From the NCBI GenBank assembly GCA_035798135.1, contig JAPFBR010000003.1, positions 1 to 64,000 on the forward strand: a stretch of DNA of 64,000 bases. Direction: 5' to 3'. The notes beneath the pieces were generated by a model. It saw only the letters and a program-made list of their open reading frames with translations, searched no databases and was not told the origin of the DNA. Numbering within the stretch: position 1 is the first letter of the stretch; each line of letters opens with the position of its first letter. Positions 18,155-26,633 of this stretch are shown here, one piece after another. The DNA comes from Sediminicola sp035798135 (GTDB lineage: Bacteria; Bacteroidota; Bacteroidia; Flavobacteriales; Flavobacteriaceae). A program made the translations under genes and the position numbers.

Positions 18155-18387
18155 TGTCGAATAAAATTTAAGCCGTAAAAGTAAAAATTAAATTTCTTCA
18201 AATTGGCTATTTTCAGTTAAAAAGGGTTTCGCGTTAGCTTTCTCACAAATTTGCTGCCAATATCATTTTATATCACATTAAAAATTATGAAATCCCTATT
18301 TTTCAAATTTCGAATAGCCCGATTTTGACCAAAACCTTAAACAAAAAAAATGGAGATTACGCACCTGTTATTATGTCTTAGGACCAC

Positions 18388-19086
18388 CTACATACTTATA
18401 TAAAAAAAGCCCGTAAGAATTGCGATGCCAAAACTCAACAAAGTTCCTATCAAAATATATTCAGTAAGCTTCCTGTTGTTGCTTTCCTTTAGGTCATTAA
18501 ATCTAAACACCGACTTGGCAGTGATCAGCAATCCAATGACCTCCCATCTTCCCATGATAATAAAAAGCAGTACAAATAAACGTTCAATTATTCCAATATA
18601 CTTTCCAGCATTGGGCAGCGACTTATGATCTATTTGAATTTGATCCGAAAACCCTTCCAGCAACTTGCCCATGATCACACCTGCTGGAAACGTCACAAAT
18701 ACCACGGCCGTAATCAAGGCCCAATCCAAGTGTTGAAACAGGAATATGGTATGCTCCACTAGGTTGTTGTAATAAGCGCAAACGTAAAGAACAACAACGT
18801 GTAGGGCTTGATCCATAAAAAAAAGAACGTTCTTTTTCTTTGTCCATATGCCAGCATATAGTTTTAGTAGATCTATAGCGAAATGCGAAAAACTAATGAG
18901 CAATGCCAGTTTCCAATAGCCAATATCCCACAGCAATAGGATAATGAGTAGAAAATGGATGAGGGTATGGAAGTAAAGGTATTTTGATTTTATCTTATTT
19001 GCCTCCTTATGAATGACCCATTTGTTGGGTTGTAAGACAAAATCACCAATTAAATGAGCCAATATTAGCTTGATAAATAGAATCAT
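18388..19086 (-). CDS. DUF3307 domain-containing membrane protein
   Basis: A 232-residue inner-membrane protein with about six hydrophobic segments (for example FHTLIHFLLIILLLWDIGYW, WALITAVVFVTFPAGVIMG, LFVLLFIIMGRWEVIGLLIT). The first 35 residues, LILAHLIGDFVLQPNKWV, carry the His/Asp pattern of DUF3307, and a second HFAIDLLKLY pattern follows. Conserved polar residues inside membrane segments suggest an enzyme or transporter, but none is known to me. It overlaps the SatD gene by 4 bases (ATGA), so the two are translationally coupled and likely act together. Confidence 0.82.
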   Translation of the reverse strand: MILFIKLILAHLIGDFVLQPNKWVIHKEANKIKSKYLYFHTLIHFLLIILLLWDIGYWKLALLISFSHFAIDLLKLYAGIWTKKKNVLFFMDQALHVVVLYVCAYYNNLVEHTIFLFQHLDWALITAVVFVTFPAGVIMGKLLEGFSDQIQIDHKSLPNAGKYIGIIERLFVLLFIIMGRWEVIGLLITAKSVFRFNDLKESNNRKLTEYILIGTLLSFGIAILTGFFYISM

Positions 19087-19694
19087 ATGTTGTGTTCATT
19101 TATAGTATTATCATAAAAATTGAGCACCTCAAAAACTAGGTCTGCTTTGGCCCGCTTCAACCGCTGACTTACGGCAGATTGTTTGATCTGTAGGACATCG
19201 GCCATTTCCTGTTGGGAGCTTTCGGGCTTTTGAAGTGACAAGGCCACAATTTCAGCAGAAACAATGGACCAATTATCCATAAATTCCAAAGTTAGTTTGA
19301 AAATGAGGTTTAGGGTAACATCTTTATTTTTATTGGAAGTGGCAATGGCCAAATTTAATTTTTGCTCTTTTAGGGTTGCAAATGTTCTCCCAGAAAATTG
19401 GTAGGCCGTTCCATTGGATTCACTGATCCCTTCCCCGCTGTAACTTTCTTCCCCTATACCAATGGCCATGCGGACATCCAAGCCCTTGACCTGCTTTATC
19501 AGGGATTTTATTTCAATCGCTACTTTTAATGCTTTTTTGGGATCTACCTTTAACTGAAATTCATCGCCCCTGTAAATATCCCATTCCCTTGGGGTATTGC
19601 CCAATGTTAACAAATAGGCCTTTAGTCCCACCATCCAATCCGAAACCTTATAGGCATCCGAATTTATGATATCTCCTGTTATAATTGCAATCAT
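19083..19694 (-). CDS. SatD family protein: palm-like domain plus helix-turn-helix
   Basis: A 203-residue soluble protein. The N-terminal 110 residues contain, in order, IITGDIINSD (D8), YRGDEFQL (D44), RMAIGIGE (75-82) and GTAYQFSGRT (95-104). The C-terminal part (about 150-190, SQQEMADVLQIKQSAVSQRLKRAK) is a clear helix-turn-helix of the sigma-70 region 4/LuxR sort. I recognise the whole as the SatD family, usually annotated as a transcriptional regulator. The N-terminal motif order resembles class III nucleotidyl cyclases, discussed as a finding. It is the first gene of a two-gene operon with DUF3307. Function is unproven. Confidence 0.75.
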   Translation of the reverse strand: MIAIITGDIINSDAYKVSDWMVGLKAYLLTLGNTPREWDIYRGDEFQLKVDPKKALKVAIEIKSLIKQVKGLDVRMAIGIGEESYSGEGISESNGTAYQFSGRTFATLKEQKLNLAIATSNKNKDVTLNLIFKLTLEFMDNWSIVSAEIVALSLQKPESSQQEMADVLQIKQSAVSQRLKRAKADLVFEVLNFYDNTINEHNI

Positions 19695-19775
19695 ATTTTA
19701 TAAGCTATAAAGCTAATATATAACAATATAAGTAAATATGCTAATATTTAAGTTTATTAAGTACTAAGCTGCTAT

Positions 19776-20228
19776 TTAGAACCATCGTCTCACCTTTATA
19801 CAGTACTGTTGGTACTCCTTCCCATAAAGTTTGACCAAAACTTCTTCTTCGGGAATAATCTGAAATGCGTTCATATAGGAAACAAAGCCAGCAGCCAAGA
19901 GCGTATTAAAAACATTCCCCAACCAAAGCCCAAAAGCCAACAATAGTAACAGAAGCGCAAAATACATAGGATTTCTAGAGATCCTATAAACACCCTGGGT
20001 TACCAGGCGCGAACTTTTTGAGGGGGTTAGTGGGTCAATGGTTGTTTTCGCCCTAATAAACTGGAACAAAGAGAGACATCCTACAGTTATAGCCAAAACC
20101 AATAAAATCCTTATAAGCCAAAAGCGACCAAAAAAATCAAATTCCCCTACAGGCAACAACAAATCCAATACATACATAAAACCACCAAAAAAGACAAAAA
20201 TGACAGCAGGGGGCAATTTTAATTTCAT
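19776..20228 (-). CDS. Isoprenylcysteine carboxylmethyltransferase-family membrane protein
   Basis: A 150-residue integral membrane protein of the ICMT/PEMT-like family, with about four hydrophobic segments. The family signature at the C-terminal half is present: LVTQGVYRISRNPMYFALLLLLLAFGL, then PEEEVLVKLYGKEYQQYCIKVRRW, which form the S-adenosylmethionine-binding site in related enzymes. The ATG at 20228 is preferred, because the alternative 18 codons upstream adds a polar, asparagine-rich leader. In bacteria there are no prenylated proteins of the eukaryotic kind, so the real substrate is unknown; a lipid or small molecule is plausible. It is divergent from rdgB. Confidence 0.85.
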   Translation of the reverse strand: MKLKLPPAVIFVFFGGFMYVLDLLLPVGEFDFFGRFWLIRILLVLAITVGCLSLFQFIRAKTTIDPLTPSKSSRLVTQGVYRISRNPMYFALLLLLLAFGLWLGNVFNTLLAAGFVSYMNAFQIIPEEEVLVKLYGKEYQQYCIKVRRWF

Positions 20229-20325
20229 AGCAAAAAATCTATTAGGATTTAAATTTAGTAATTTTGAACGAGCATTTGTCAATACACTCTAAGACACTTC
20301 AACATCCTAAAAATAGCACATATAC

Positions 20326-20904
20326 ATGGAACTCGTATTTGCCACCCACAACAAGAACAAATTCAAAGAAGTGCAACTGCTCCTGCCCAAGCATATCACA
20401 TTACGTTCTTTGGATGATATTGGCTGTTTCGATGAGATCCCTGAAACCGCGGATACCATAGAGGGGAATGCCATTATCAAGGCAAATTTTGTCACTGAAC
20501 ACTATGGCTATCCCTGTTTTGCAGATGATACGGGACTTTTGGTTGATGCCCTGAATGGTGCCCCCGGAGTATATTCAGCCAGATATGCCGGAGAAGGTAA
20601 AAGTTCAGAAGACAATATGGACAAATTACTAAAGGAATTGGAAGGCGAGACCAATAGGGAAGCCCGCTTTAAGACAACGATCGCTCTGCACCTAGAAAGG
20701 GAAAAGATATTGTTCAATGGCATCGCCTTAGGCGAAATAACCAAGGAGAAGTTTGGGGAAGGTGGATTTGGGTACGATCCCATCTTTAAGCCAAAAGGAT
20801 ATGACAAGACTTTTGCCGAGCTCCCACTGACCGTAAAAAATGAGATCAGTCATAGAGGTAAGGCCATGATTCGATTAATTGACTATTTAAAAAATCTAGA
20901 ATAA
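20326..20904 (+). CDS. rdgB: XTP/dITP diphosphatase (RdgB/HAM1)
   Basis: A 192-residue house-cleaning enzyme that hydrolyses non-canonical purine triphosphates (XTP, ITP, dITP) to monophosphates. Diagnostic stretches are MELVFATHNKNKFKEVQLLL, ETADTIEGNAIIKANF, the metal-binding DDTGLLVDALNGAPGVYSARYAG, GFGYDPIFKPKGYDKTFAEL and ISHRGKAM. Length is standard. A TAATTTTG -7-like box is at 20259-20266. The gene stands alone, followed by a 320-base gap. Confidence 0.96.
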   Translation: MELVFATHNKNKFKEVQLLLPKHITLRSLDDIGCFDEIPETADTIEGNAIIKANFVTEHYGYPCFADDTGLLVDALNGAPGVYSARYAGEGKSSEDNMDKLLKELEGETNREARFKTTIALHLEREKILFNGIALGEITKEKFGEGGFGYDPIFKPKGYDKTFAELPLTVKNEISHRGKAMIRLIDYLKNLE

Positions 20905-21224
20905 TAGTCCCAGCACCAATCAAAAAAGTAGAAAGCAAGCCCTTAAAACTACCTCAGTAAAAAAATTCTTACCAACATTATCCTCCATGAGATGCATTTC
21001 TGAAGTCGAAGACGTTGATATTCTATTGGTTATGCCCCTGAAAGGCCCTTTCTTACTGGTCCTCAAAGTATTACAGTACTTATAGCTGTTATGTCAAAAA
21101 TTAACAGTAATTTTGCCGCTTGAATTAACGCCGCTGGTATAGCATGTGTTGCGCTGAGTATAATAGGTTATAAAGAATAATCGCTCTATGCAACATTCAT
21201 ATTTGCGATTAAGAATAACATATT
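20905..21224. other. Gap holding the likely promoter and long leader of the DEAD-box helicase gene
   Basis: No supported gene lies between rdgB and the helicase. TAATTTTG at 21108-21115 fits TAnnTTTG and is followed by CCGC, so transcription probably starts near 21121 and gives a leader of about 100 bases. Long leaders are common for cold-induced DEAD-box helicase genes. I see no clear terminator for rdgB in the first half, and no tRNA-like structure. Confidence 0.45.
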
Positions 21225-23063
21225 ATGACGAAGTTTGAAGCACTGGGACTAGAGAAGTCCTTACTTGACGCTATTTCTGATTTAGGTTTTGATACTCCTT
21301 CAGAAGTACAAGAAAAAGCAATTCCAATTTTATTGGCAGATGACACGGATTTGGTAGCCTTGGCCCAAACCGGAACAGGTAAAACCGCAGCTTTTGGTTT
21401 TCCACTTATCCAAAAAATAGACAAAAACAGCAAAACTACCCAGGGGTTGATCCTTTCACCTACCAGGGAATTATGTATGCAGATCACCAATGAGCTCCAA
21501 TTGTATGCAAAATACGAAAGAAGTACCAACGTGGTTGCCATTTATGGTGGTGCAAGTATTTCCGATCAAGCCAGACAAATAAAACGTGGCGCCCAAATCA
21601 TTGTGGCGACACCAGGTCGTATGAAAGATATGATAGGTCGTGGAATGGTCGATATTTCAAAAATCGACTATTGTATCCTTGATGAGGCTGATGAAATGCT
21701 GAATATGGGCTTTATGGAGGACATCAAAGATATCCTTTCCAATACCCCAAAAGAAAAATCTACATGGTTATTCTCTGCAACGATGCCCAAAGAAGTAGCA
21801 ACGATTGCAAAGAAATTCATGAACAATCCACAGGAAATTACTGTGGGTGCAAAAAATTCAGGAGCAACTACAGTACAGCACGAATATTATGTAGCTGGCG
21901 GTAGGGATCGTTACCCTGTCCTTAAAAGATTGGCTGATACCAATCCTGATATTTTTTCTGTAATTTTTTGTAGAACCAAAAGGGACACACAAAGAGTTGC
22001 CGAAAAATTGATCGAAGATGGGTACAATGCAGGAGCACTTCACGGAGATTTAAGCCAGAACCAAAGAGATTTGGTAATGAACTCCTTCCGTAAAAAACAA
22101 ATACAAATGTTGGTGGCAACAGATGTTGCAGCAAGAGGTATTGATGTGGATGACATCACACATGTTATCAATTACCAATTGCCTGATGAAATAGAAACGT
22201 ACACTCACCGTAGTGGGCGAACCGGAAGAGCTGGTAAATCTGGTATCTCCATGGTCATCATTACCCGTAGTGAATTACGGAAGATAAAGGCTATTGAAAA
22301 TAAAATCAATCAGAAATTCATCTCCAAAAAAGTCCCAACGGGAATGGAGATATGTGAAATTCAGTTGTATCACTTGGCCAATAAAATAAAGGACACATCA
22401 ATAAATGAAGAGGTAGAAAACTATTTACCTGCCATCAATGATGTATTTAAAGGTATTGACCGTGAGGAACTGATCAAAAAAATCATCTCTGTTGAGTTTA
22501 CACGTTTCTTTAATTATTACAACAAAACGAAGGATTTAAATACTACAGATTCAGGGGATCGAAGAAATGATTCTGATGGCCCAGCACAGATTCCAAGTGA
22601 CGGTTCTGTTCGTTATTTCATCAATGTTGGTGAAAAAGACGATTACGACTGGATGTCCCTAAAAGATTTCTTGAAGGATACCCTTAATGTAGGTCAGGAC
22701 GATATTTATAAGGTTGATGTTAAAGAAAGTTTTTCCTTCTTTAATACAGATGCCTCAGTAACAGAACAGATACTAAAAACTTTTACCGACTTTAAGTTGG
22801 ATGGAAGATTCATTAATGTTGAAATTTCCAAGAACCCCGGCGGTGGCGGAGGTGGAAGCCGAGGTGGCGGAAGCCGTGGCGGTGGAAGTCGTGGAGGCGG
22901 AAGACGCAGTGAATCCTTCGGAGGAAGACGCAGCGGAGGCGGAGATAGCGATCGTGGAAGTAGGGATCGTGGCCGAGGAAAAGGCCGTGAACGAACTGGT
23001 TCTGATAGTCGCAAAAAAGACTCCGGTAGTAAATCATCCAAAAAGAAAAACGGATTCTTTTAG
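21225..23063 (+). CDS. ATP-dependent RNA helicase, DEAD-box (CsdA/DeaD type)
   Basis: A 612-residue RNA helicase. Motifs in order: Q motif GFDTPSEVQEKAIP, Walker A AQTGTGKTAAFGFPL, PTRELCMQ, ATPGRM, the DEAD box in YCILDEADEMLNMGF, SAT, then the second RecA domain with ATDVAARGIDVDDI and THRSGRTGRAGKSG. Residues about 455-540 look like a DbpA-type RNA-binding domain (RYFINVGEKDDYDWMSLKDFL). The last 75 residues are a low-complexity, arginine- and glycine-rich tail with GGGSR repeats, ending in a lysine-rich stretch. Such enzymes assist ribosome assembly and RNA turnover, often in the cold. A strong terminator follows. Confidence 0.95.
   Translation: MTKFEALGLEKSLLDAISDLGFDTPSEVQEKAIPILLADDTDLVALAQTGTGKTAAFGFPLIQKIDKNSKTTQGLILSPTRELCMQITNELQLYAKYERSTNVVAIYGGASISDQARQIKRGAQIIVATPGRMKDMIGRGMVDISKIDYCILDEADEMLNMGFMEDIKDILSNTPKEKSTWLFSATMPKEVATIAKKFMNNPQEITVGAKNSGATTVQHEYYVAGGRDRYPVLKRLADTNPDIFSVIFCRTKRDTQRVAEKLIEDGYNAGALHGDLSQNQRDLVMNSFRKKQIQMLVATDVAARGIDVDDITHVINYQLPDEIETYTHRSGRTGRAGKSGISMVIITRSELRKIKAIENKINQKFISKKVPTGMEICEIQLYHLANKIKDTSINEEVENYLPAINDVFKGIDREELIKKIISVEFTRFFNYYNKTKDLNTTDSGDRRNDSDGPAQIPSDGSVRYFINVGEKDDYDWMSLKDFLKDTLNVGQDDIYKVDVKESFSFFNTDASVTEQILKTFTDFKLDGRFINVEISKNPGGGGGGSRGGGSRGGGSRGGGRRSESFGGRRSGGGDSDRGSRDRGRGKGRERTGSDSRKKDSGSKSSKKKNGFF
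22848..22907 (+). repeat. Four 15-base repeats encoding GGGSR/GGGRR
   Basis: Four in-frame 15-base units inside the helicase gene encode GGGSR three times and GGGRR once. Third-codon positions vary between units, so the repeat is kept at the protein level rather than being a freshly expanded DNA repeat. It forms part of the RNA-binding RGG-like tail. Confidence 0.85.
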
Positions 23064-23076
23064 TTAATTGTATATT

Positions 23077-23104
23077 AAAAAAATACGCTTCGGCGTATTT
23101 TTTT
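23077..23104 (+). terminator. Terminator of the DEAD-box helicase gene
   Basis: A perfect 12-bp stem, left arm 23077-23088 ending ATACGC, TTCG tetraloop, right arm GCGTAT then T tract. It lies 13 bases after the stop codon. It also shows that an apparent upstream start at 23068 for the next gene is not real. Confidence 0.92.
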
Positions 23105-23139
23105 GTTTAGTTTACTGTCTCAAAAAAGGATTTAGATTA

Positions 23140-23919
23140 ATGAGGTACTTTTTATTTGCTTGTTCTATTATGTTCAGTGTTCTTGGATTTGCCCAAGAAA
23201 ACCAAAATACCAACGATTCGGAAAAAGTAATTGCGGTTGTGGTAAATGCCCAAACCGAAGAGCTATTGGAGAGTGTCCACGTTATCAATCTAAACCAAGT
23301 CAAGGGTACCATCACCAACCAGAAGGGGGAATTCTCCATTACAGCGGCTGTAAACGATACCCTTTATCTTTCCTATCTTGGTTTCAAGACCCAGAAAATT
23401 AGGGTTACCAATGATATGTTCAAGTTTAAGAATACCAAAATTGCCCTAACAGAATTGGCATATGCCTTGGAAGAGGTCATTGTTAAGCCATACCTACTTA
23501 CAGGTTATTTGGAGATAGACGTAAAAAATCTCCCTATCAATGAGGGCTTCCAGTATAGCATATCCGGACTCTCCAAGAGCTATGAGGCAGGAAACAAAAA
23601 TCCCAGCGCCGTATCCAAAGTTTTGGGAGCTATTCTTAACCCAGCAGATTTACTTCGGAATCTCTTTGGTAAAAAGCCCAAGGAAATGAAAAAATTGAGA
23701 ATGGTGAAAGAAGAAGATGAGATCAGGGACCTCCTGGCCTCTAAATTTGATCGCGAACTACTCACGGAATTATTACAGATTGAAAAAGTTGACATTGAGG
23801 ACATCCTTAACAACTGCAACTACTCCAGTTCTTTCATAAAAACGGCAAATGATCTTCAAATTCTGGATGCTATTAGCAGCTGTTATGAAGATTTTAAGGT
23901 GCTCAACCGAAAAAGGTAG
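23140..23919 (+). CDS. CarboxypepD_reg-like domain protein, secreted
   Basis: A 259-residue exported protein. The signal peptide is MRYFLFACSIMFSVLGFAQ, and residues about 28-105 form a carboxypeptidase-regulatory-like (Ig-like) beta-sandwich with VVNAQTEELLESVHVINLNQVKGTITNQKGEFSI and DTLYLSYLGFKTQKI, the same fold found at the N terminus of TonB receptors. The remainder (about 110-259) has no barrel and no recognised domain. The ATG at 23140 is chosen because the frame upstream runs through a terminator. Small proteins of this type are common in Bacteroidota; no function is established. Confidence 0.85.
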   Translation: MRYFLFACSIMFSVLGFAQENQNTNDSEKVIAVVVNAQTEELLESVHVINLNQVKGTITNQKGEFSITAAVNDTLYLSYLGFKTQKIRVTNDMFKFKNTKIALTELAYALEEVIVKPYLLTGYLEIDVKNLPINEGFQYSISGLSKSYEAGNKNPSAVSKVLGAILNPADLLRNLFGKKPKEMKKLRMVKEEDEIRDLLASKFDRELLTELLQIEKVDIEDILNNCNYSSSFIKTANDLQILDAISSCYEDFKVLNRKR

Positions 23920-24049
23920 AATCTCCAATCCTAGTCTATCTTGATGCGCTTTTATTCATGATTATCAAAAATGAATGAAAGAATTCCCTTGATGAAATAA
24001 ATTTTCATTTTCAATTATCATTTTATAGCTTTATCCAAAATTGTAGGAA

Positions 24050-25744
24050 ATGAAAAAACTGCTGATTGCGACTGCAATTATTGCCATGACATTGGCTTGT
24101 AAAGAGGAAAAAAAACAAACGGTTGCTGATGTCAAGACTGCAACAGATTCAATTCCTACATCAAAACCCATCAAACCCTTTGTTTGGGAAGGCGCCAATA
24201 TTTACTTTTTACTGACCGATCGTTTCAACAACGGCAACCCCGACAATGACATGAATTTCGAAAGAAATGAGGAGACTGGTGAGATAAGGGGATTTATGGG
24301 TGGTGACATTCAAGGAATCACAAAAAAAATAGAAGAAGGGTATTTTACAGATCTTGGCATAAATGCCATTTGGTTTACCCCGGTTGTGGAGCAAATCCAC
24401 GGAGGGACGGATGAGGGCACAGGAATGACTTATGGCTATCATGGCTACTGGGCAAAGGATTGGACGGCATTGGATCCGAACTTTGGAATTAAAAAAGATT
24501 TGGAAAAACTTGTGAAGACCGCCCATAATAATGGCATTCGCGTACTATTGGATGTGGTATTGAACCACACTGGTCCTGTTACGGATCAGGATCCTGTTTG
24601 GCCCTCGGATTGGGTTCGTACTGAACCCGTTTGCCAATTTACAACCTATGAGAACACGACAAGTTGTGCCCTTGTCAATAATCTTCCGGACATCCGTACA
24701 GAAACGGACGAAGCCGTGGAGATTCCCGATGCCCTCTTGGCCAAATGGAAAAAAGAAGGTCGTTTGAGCAATGAATTGGATGAACTACAGTTATTTTTTG
24801 AGCGTACCGGTTATTCCCGTGCACCACGTTTTTATATTATCAAATGGCTAACCGATTATGTGAACGATTACGGCATTGATGGGTTTAGGGTGGATACCGT
24901 AAAACATTCTACCGAACAAGCTTGGGCCGAGTTGTACAAAGAGGCCTCTTATGCCTTTGATACTTGGAAAAAGAAACATCCAAATCAAATTTTGGATGAA
25001 AATCCATTCTATATGGTAGGCGAAGTATACAATTATGGTATTTCTGGAGGAAGGGAATACGATTTTGGAGATAAAAAGGTAGATTATTTTAACTATGGGT
25101 TTAAAAGTCTCATCAATTTTGAATTGAAATATGATGCCCAGAGCAAGGATTACGAAAAGGTGTTCAAGAAATATCATGAACTATTGAATACCAAATTAAA
25201 AGGTAAAAGTGTCGTAAATTACCTGACGTCCCATGATGATGGAAGCCCGTTCGACAAAGATCGAAAAACACCCTATTACGATGCCAATATTTTATTGTTG
25301 ACCCCTGGGGCCTCCCAAATATACTATGGGGATGAAACCTCTAGAAACTTAACAATAGAAGGAACACAGGGAGATGCCACCTTAAGGTCCTTTATGAACT
25401 GGGGAGAATTGGATAGCATTCCAGAAAAACAATTAATACTTAAACATTGGCAAAAATTGGGTCAGTTTAGAAACAACCATCCCGCCATAGGTGCAGGAGA
25501 CCATAAAATGCTCACTAAAGAACCCTATGTGTTTAGCAGGAGCTTTGTCAATACCGATTTTAAGGATAAGGTTGTGGTAGGTTTAGACTTGCCAAAAGGC
25601 AAAAAGGAAATTTCCGTCAAAGGATTTTTTGGGGACGGCACCAAGCTTTTTGATACTTTCTCAAATACGGAAGTAGAGGTCAAGAAAGGAAAAGTATCCT
25701 TGGACAATGAGTTCGATATGGTGCTTTTGGAGCTCAAAAATTAA
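24050..25744 (+). CDS. Alpha-amylase family glycoside hydrolase (GH13), lipoprotein
   Basis: A 564-residue lipoprotein; the lipobox is MTLAC at residues 13-17. It is a GH13 enzyme: region I DVVLNHTG, region II GFRVDTVKH with the nucleophile Asp, region III MVGEVYNYG with the acid/base Glu, region IV YLTSHDDGSPF with the transition-state Asp, and the opening WEGANIYFLLTDRFNNGNPDND with the calcium-type loop. It ends in a beta-sandwich C domain (about 480-564). It probably cuts alpha-1,4-glucans at the cell surface or in the periplasm. No SusC/SusD pair or maltose regulator is beside it, so it is not part of an obvious utilisation locus. Confidence 0.93.
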   Translation: MKKLLIATAIIAMTLACKEEKKQTVADVKTATDSIPTSKPIKPFVWEGANIYFLLTDRFNNGNPDNDMNFERNEETGEIRGFMGGDIQGITKKIEEGYFTDLGINAIWFTPVVEQIHGGTDEGTGMTYGYHGYWAKDWTALDPNFGIKKDLEKLVKTAHNNGIRVLLDVVLNHTGPVTDQDPVWPSDWVRTEPVCQFTTYENTTSCALVNNLPDIRTETDEAVEIPDALLAKWKKEGRLSNELDELQLFFERTGYSRAPRFYIIKWLTDYVNDYGIDGFRVDTVKHSTEQAWAELYKEASYAFDTWKKKHPNQILDENPFYMVGEVYNYGISGGREYDFGDKKVDYFNYGFKSLINFELKYDAQSKDYEKVFKKYHELLNTKLKGKSVVNYLTSHDDGSPFDKDRKTPYYDANILLLTPGASQIYYGDETSRNLTIEGTQGDATLRSFMNWGELDSIPEKQLILKHWQKLGQFRNNHPAIGAGDHKMLTKEPYVFSRSFVNTDFKDKVVVGLDLPKGKKEISVKGFFGDGTKLFDTFSNTEVEVKKGKVSLDNEFDMVLLELKN

Positions 25745-25806
25745 GCAGACTACAACAGATAATTTAATTATTTCAAAAGCCAGCTCAAAATACTTTTTTA
25801 GCATAA

Positions 25807-26631
25807 ATGAAAATAAACAGGAGGAATTTTGTCATAAGACTGCTCACTGGGGTTACCGGTGTTTTTGGACTCTTGGTTCTGGACGGATTTTGGTTTGAGA
25901 AGTATATCATCAGTTGGACAGAATACGATATTTCTGACCGTGAGGACCATAAGATCAAGGCCATTCAAATTACCGATATGCACTTGGATGAAATTAAGAC
26001 ATTTCACCATGCCATAGCACATCGTATCAACCAAGAACAACCGGACGTCCTATTTATTACGGGTGATGCCATCAACTACGATAGCAGGATGCCTTTACTC
26101 AACAATTTTTTAAGTTTAATTGATCGCAAGATTTACAAAGTAGCCATTTTGGGTAATGTTGAATATTCCGGAAATGTGGATATCCAAGCCTTAAAAAAAA
26201 TGTACCAAGATCACAATGGAGAGCTCTTGGTGAATGAAAATTGTAGCCTACAAAAAGGGGATAGAACCCTTAACATCATCGGATTGGATGACTATATAGG
26301 AGGCAATGCAGATTTTTATAAAGCCGCCAAAAACGTAAATAAATCTTTGGAGACGGTTGTCCTAAACCATTGTCCAGGCTACCGGGACGATATAGAGCGC
26401 ATCAACAGGCGTTTGGGAACCAATATTAAGCTCATCCTTTCAGGGCATACCCATGGGGGGCAAATAACGTTTTTTGGAAAAATATTATACACCCCTGGAG
26501 GAAGTGGCAGGTACGTAAAAGGTTGGTATGAAAGTAAGGAGACGAAAATGTATGTCTCAAAAGGAATAGGCACCAGCGTAATACCCGTTAGATTTGGGGC
26601 AAGGGCTGAGGCCTCTATATTCTATATTTGA
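25807..26631 (+). CDS. Calcineurin-like metallophosphoesterase with altered GNH motif
   Basis: A 274-residue membrane-anchored or exported phosphoesterase of the YkuE-like sort. The N terminus NRRNFVIRLLTGVTGVFGLLVL is a hydrophobic anchor with a twin-arginine-like RRNF. Metal motifs: DMH (D57, H59), TGD (D87), N117 of GNVEY, NH of VLNHCPG, and SGHTHGG near residue 215. The usual GNHD/E histidine, which protonates the leaving group in many relatives, is replaced by Val118. Activity is therefore uncertain, though the metal site is intact. The gene follows GH13 by 62 bases and ends 2 bases from the convergent VOC gene. The substrate is unknown. Confidence 0.87.
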   Translation: MKINRRNFVIRLLTGVTGVFGLLVLDGFWFEKYIISWTEYDISDREDHKIKAIQITDMHLDEIKTFHHAIAHRINQEQPDVLFITGDAINYDSRMPLLNNFLSLIDRKIYKVAILGNVEYSGNVDIQALKKMYQDHNGELLVNENCSLQKGDRTLNIIGLDDYIGGNADFYKAAKNVNKSLETVVLNHCPGYRDDIERINRRLGTNIKLILSGHTHGGQITFFGKILYTPGGSGRYVKGWYESKETKMYVSKGIGTSVIPVRFGARAEASIFYI

Positions 26632-26633
26632 GA

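Noticed and set aside
20905..21224. Short minus-strand open frame reading MHLMEDNVGKNFF near 20940-21000
   Set aside because: It is only about 25 codons long, with no promoter, no repeat of the frame in the neighbourhood and no recognised family.
22848..22907. Possible CRISPR-like repeat array
   Set aside because: The units are in-frame coding repeats of 15 bases with no spacers.
22706..23041. Proline-rich and histidine-rich open frames on the minus strand opposite the helicase tail
   Set aside because: They are produced by the GC-rich Gly/Arg codons on the other strand; no start signals or family support.
23068..23139. Upstream start for the CarboxypepD_reg-like protein
   Set aside because: The stretch is the helicase terminator hairpin; a normal signal peptide begins at 23140.
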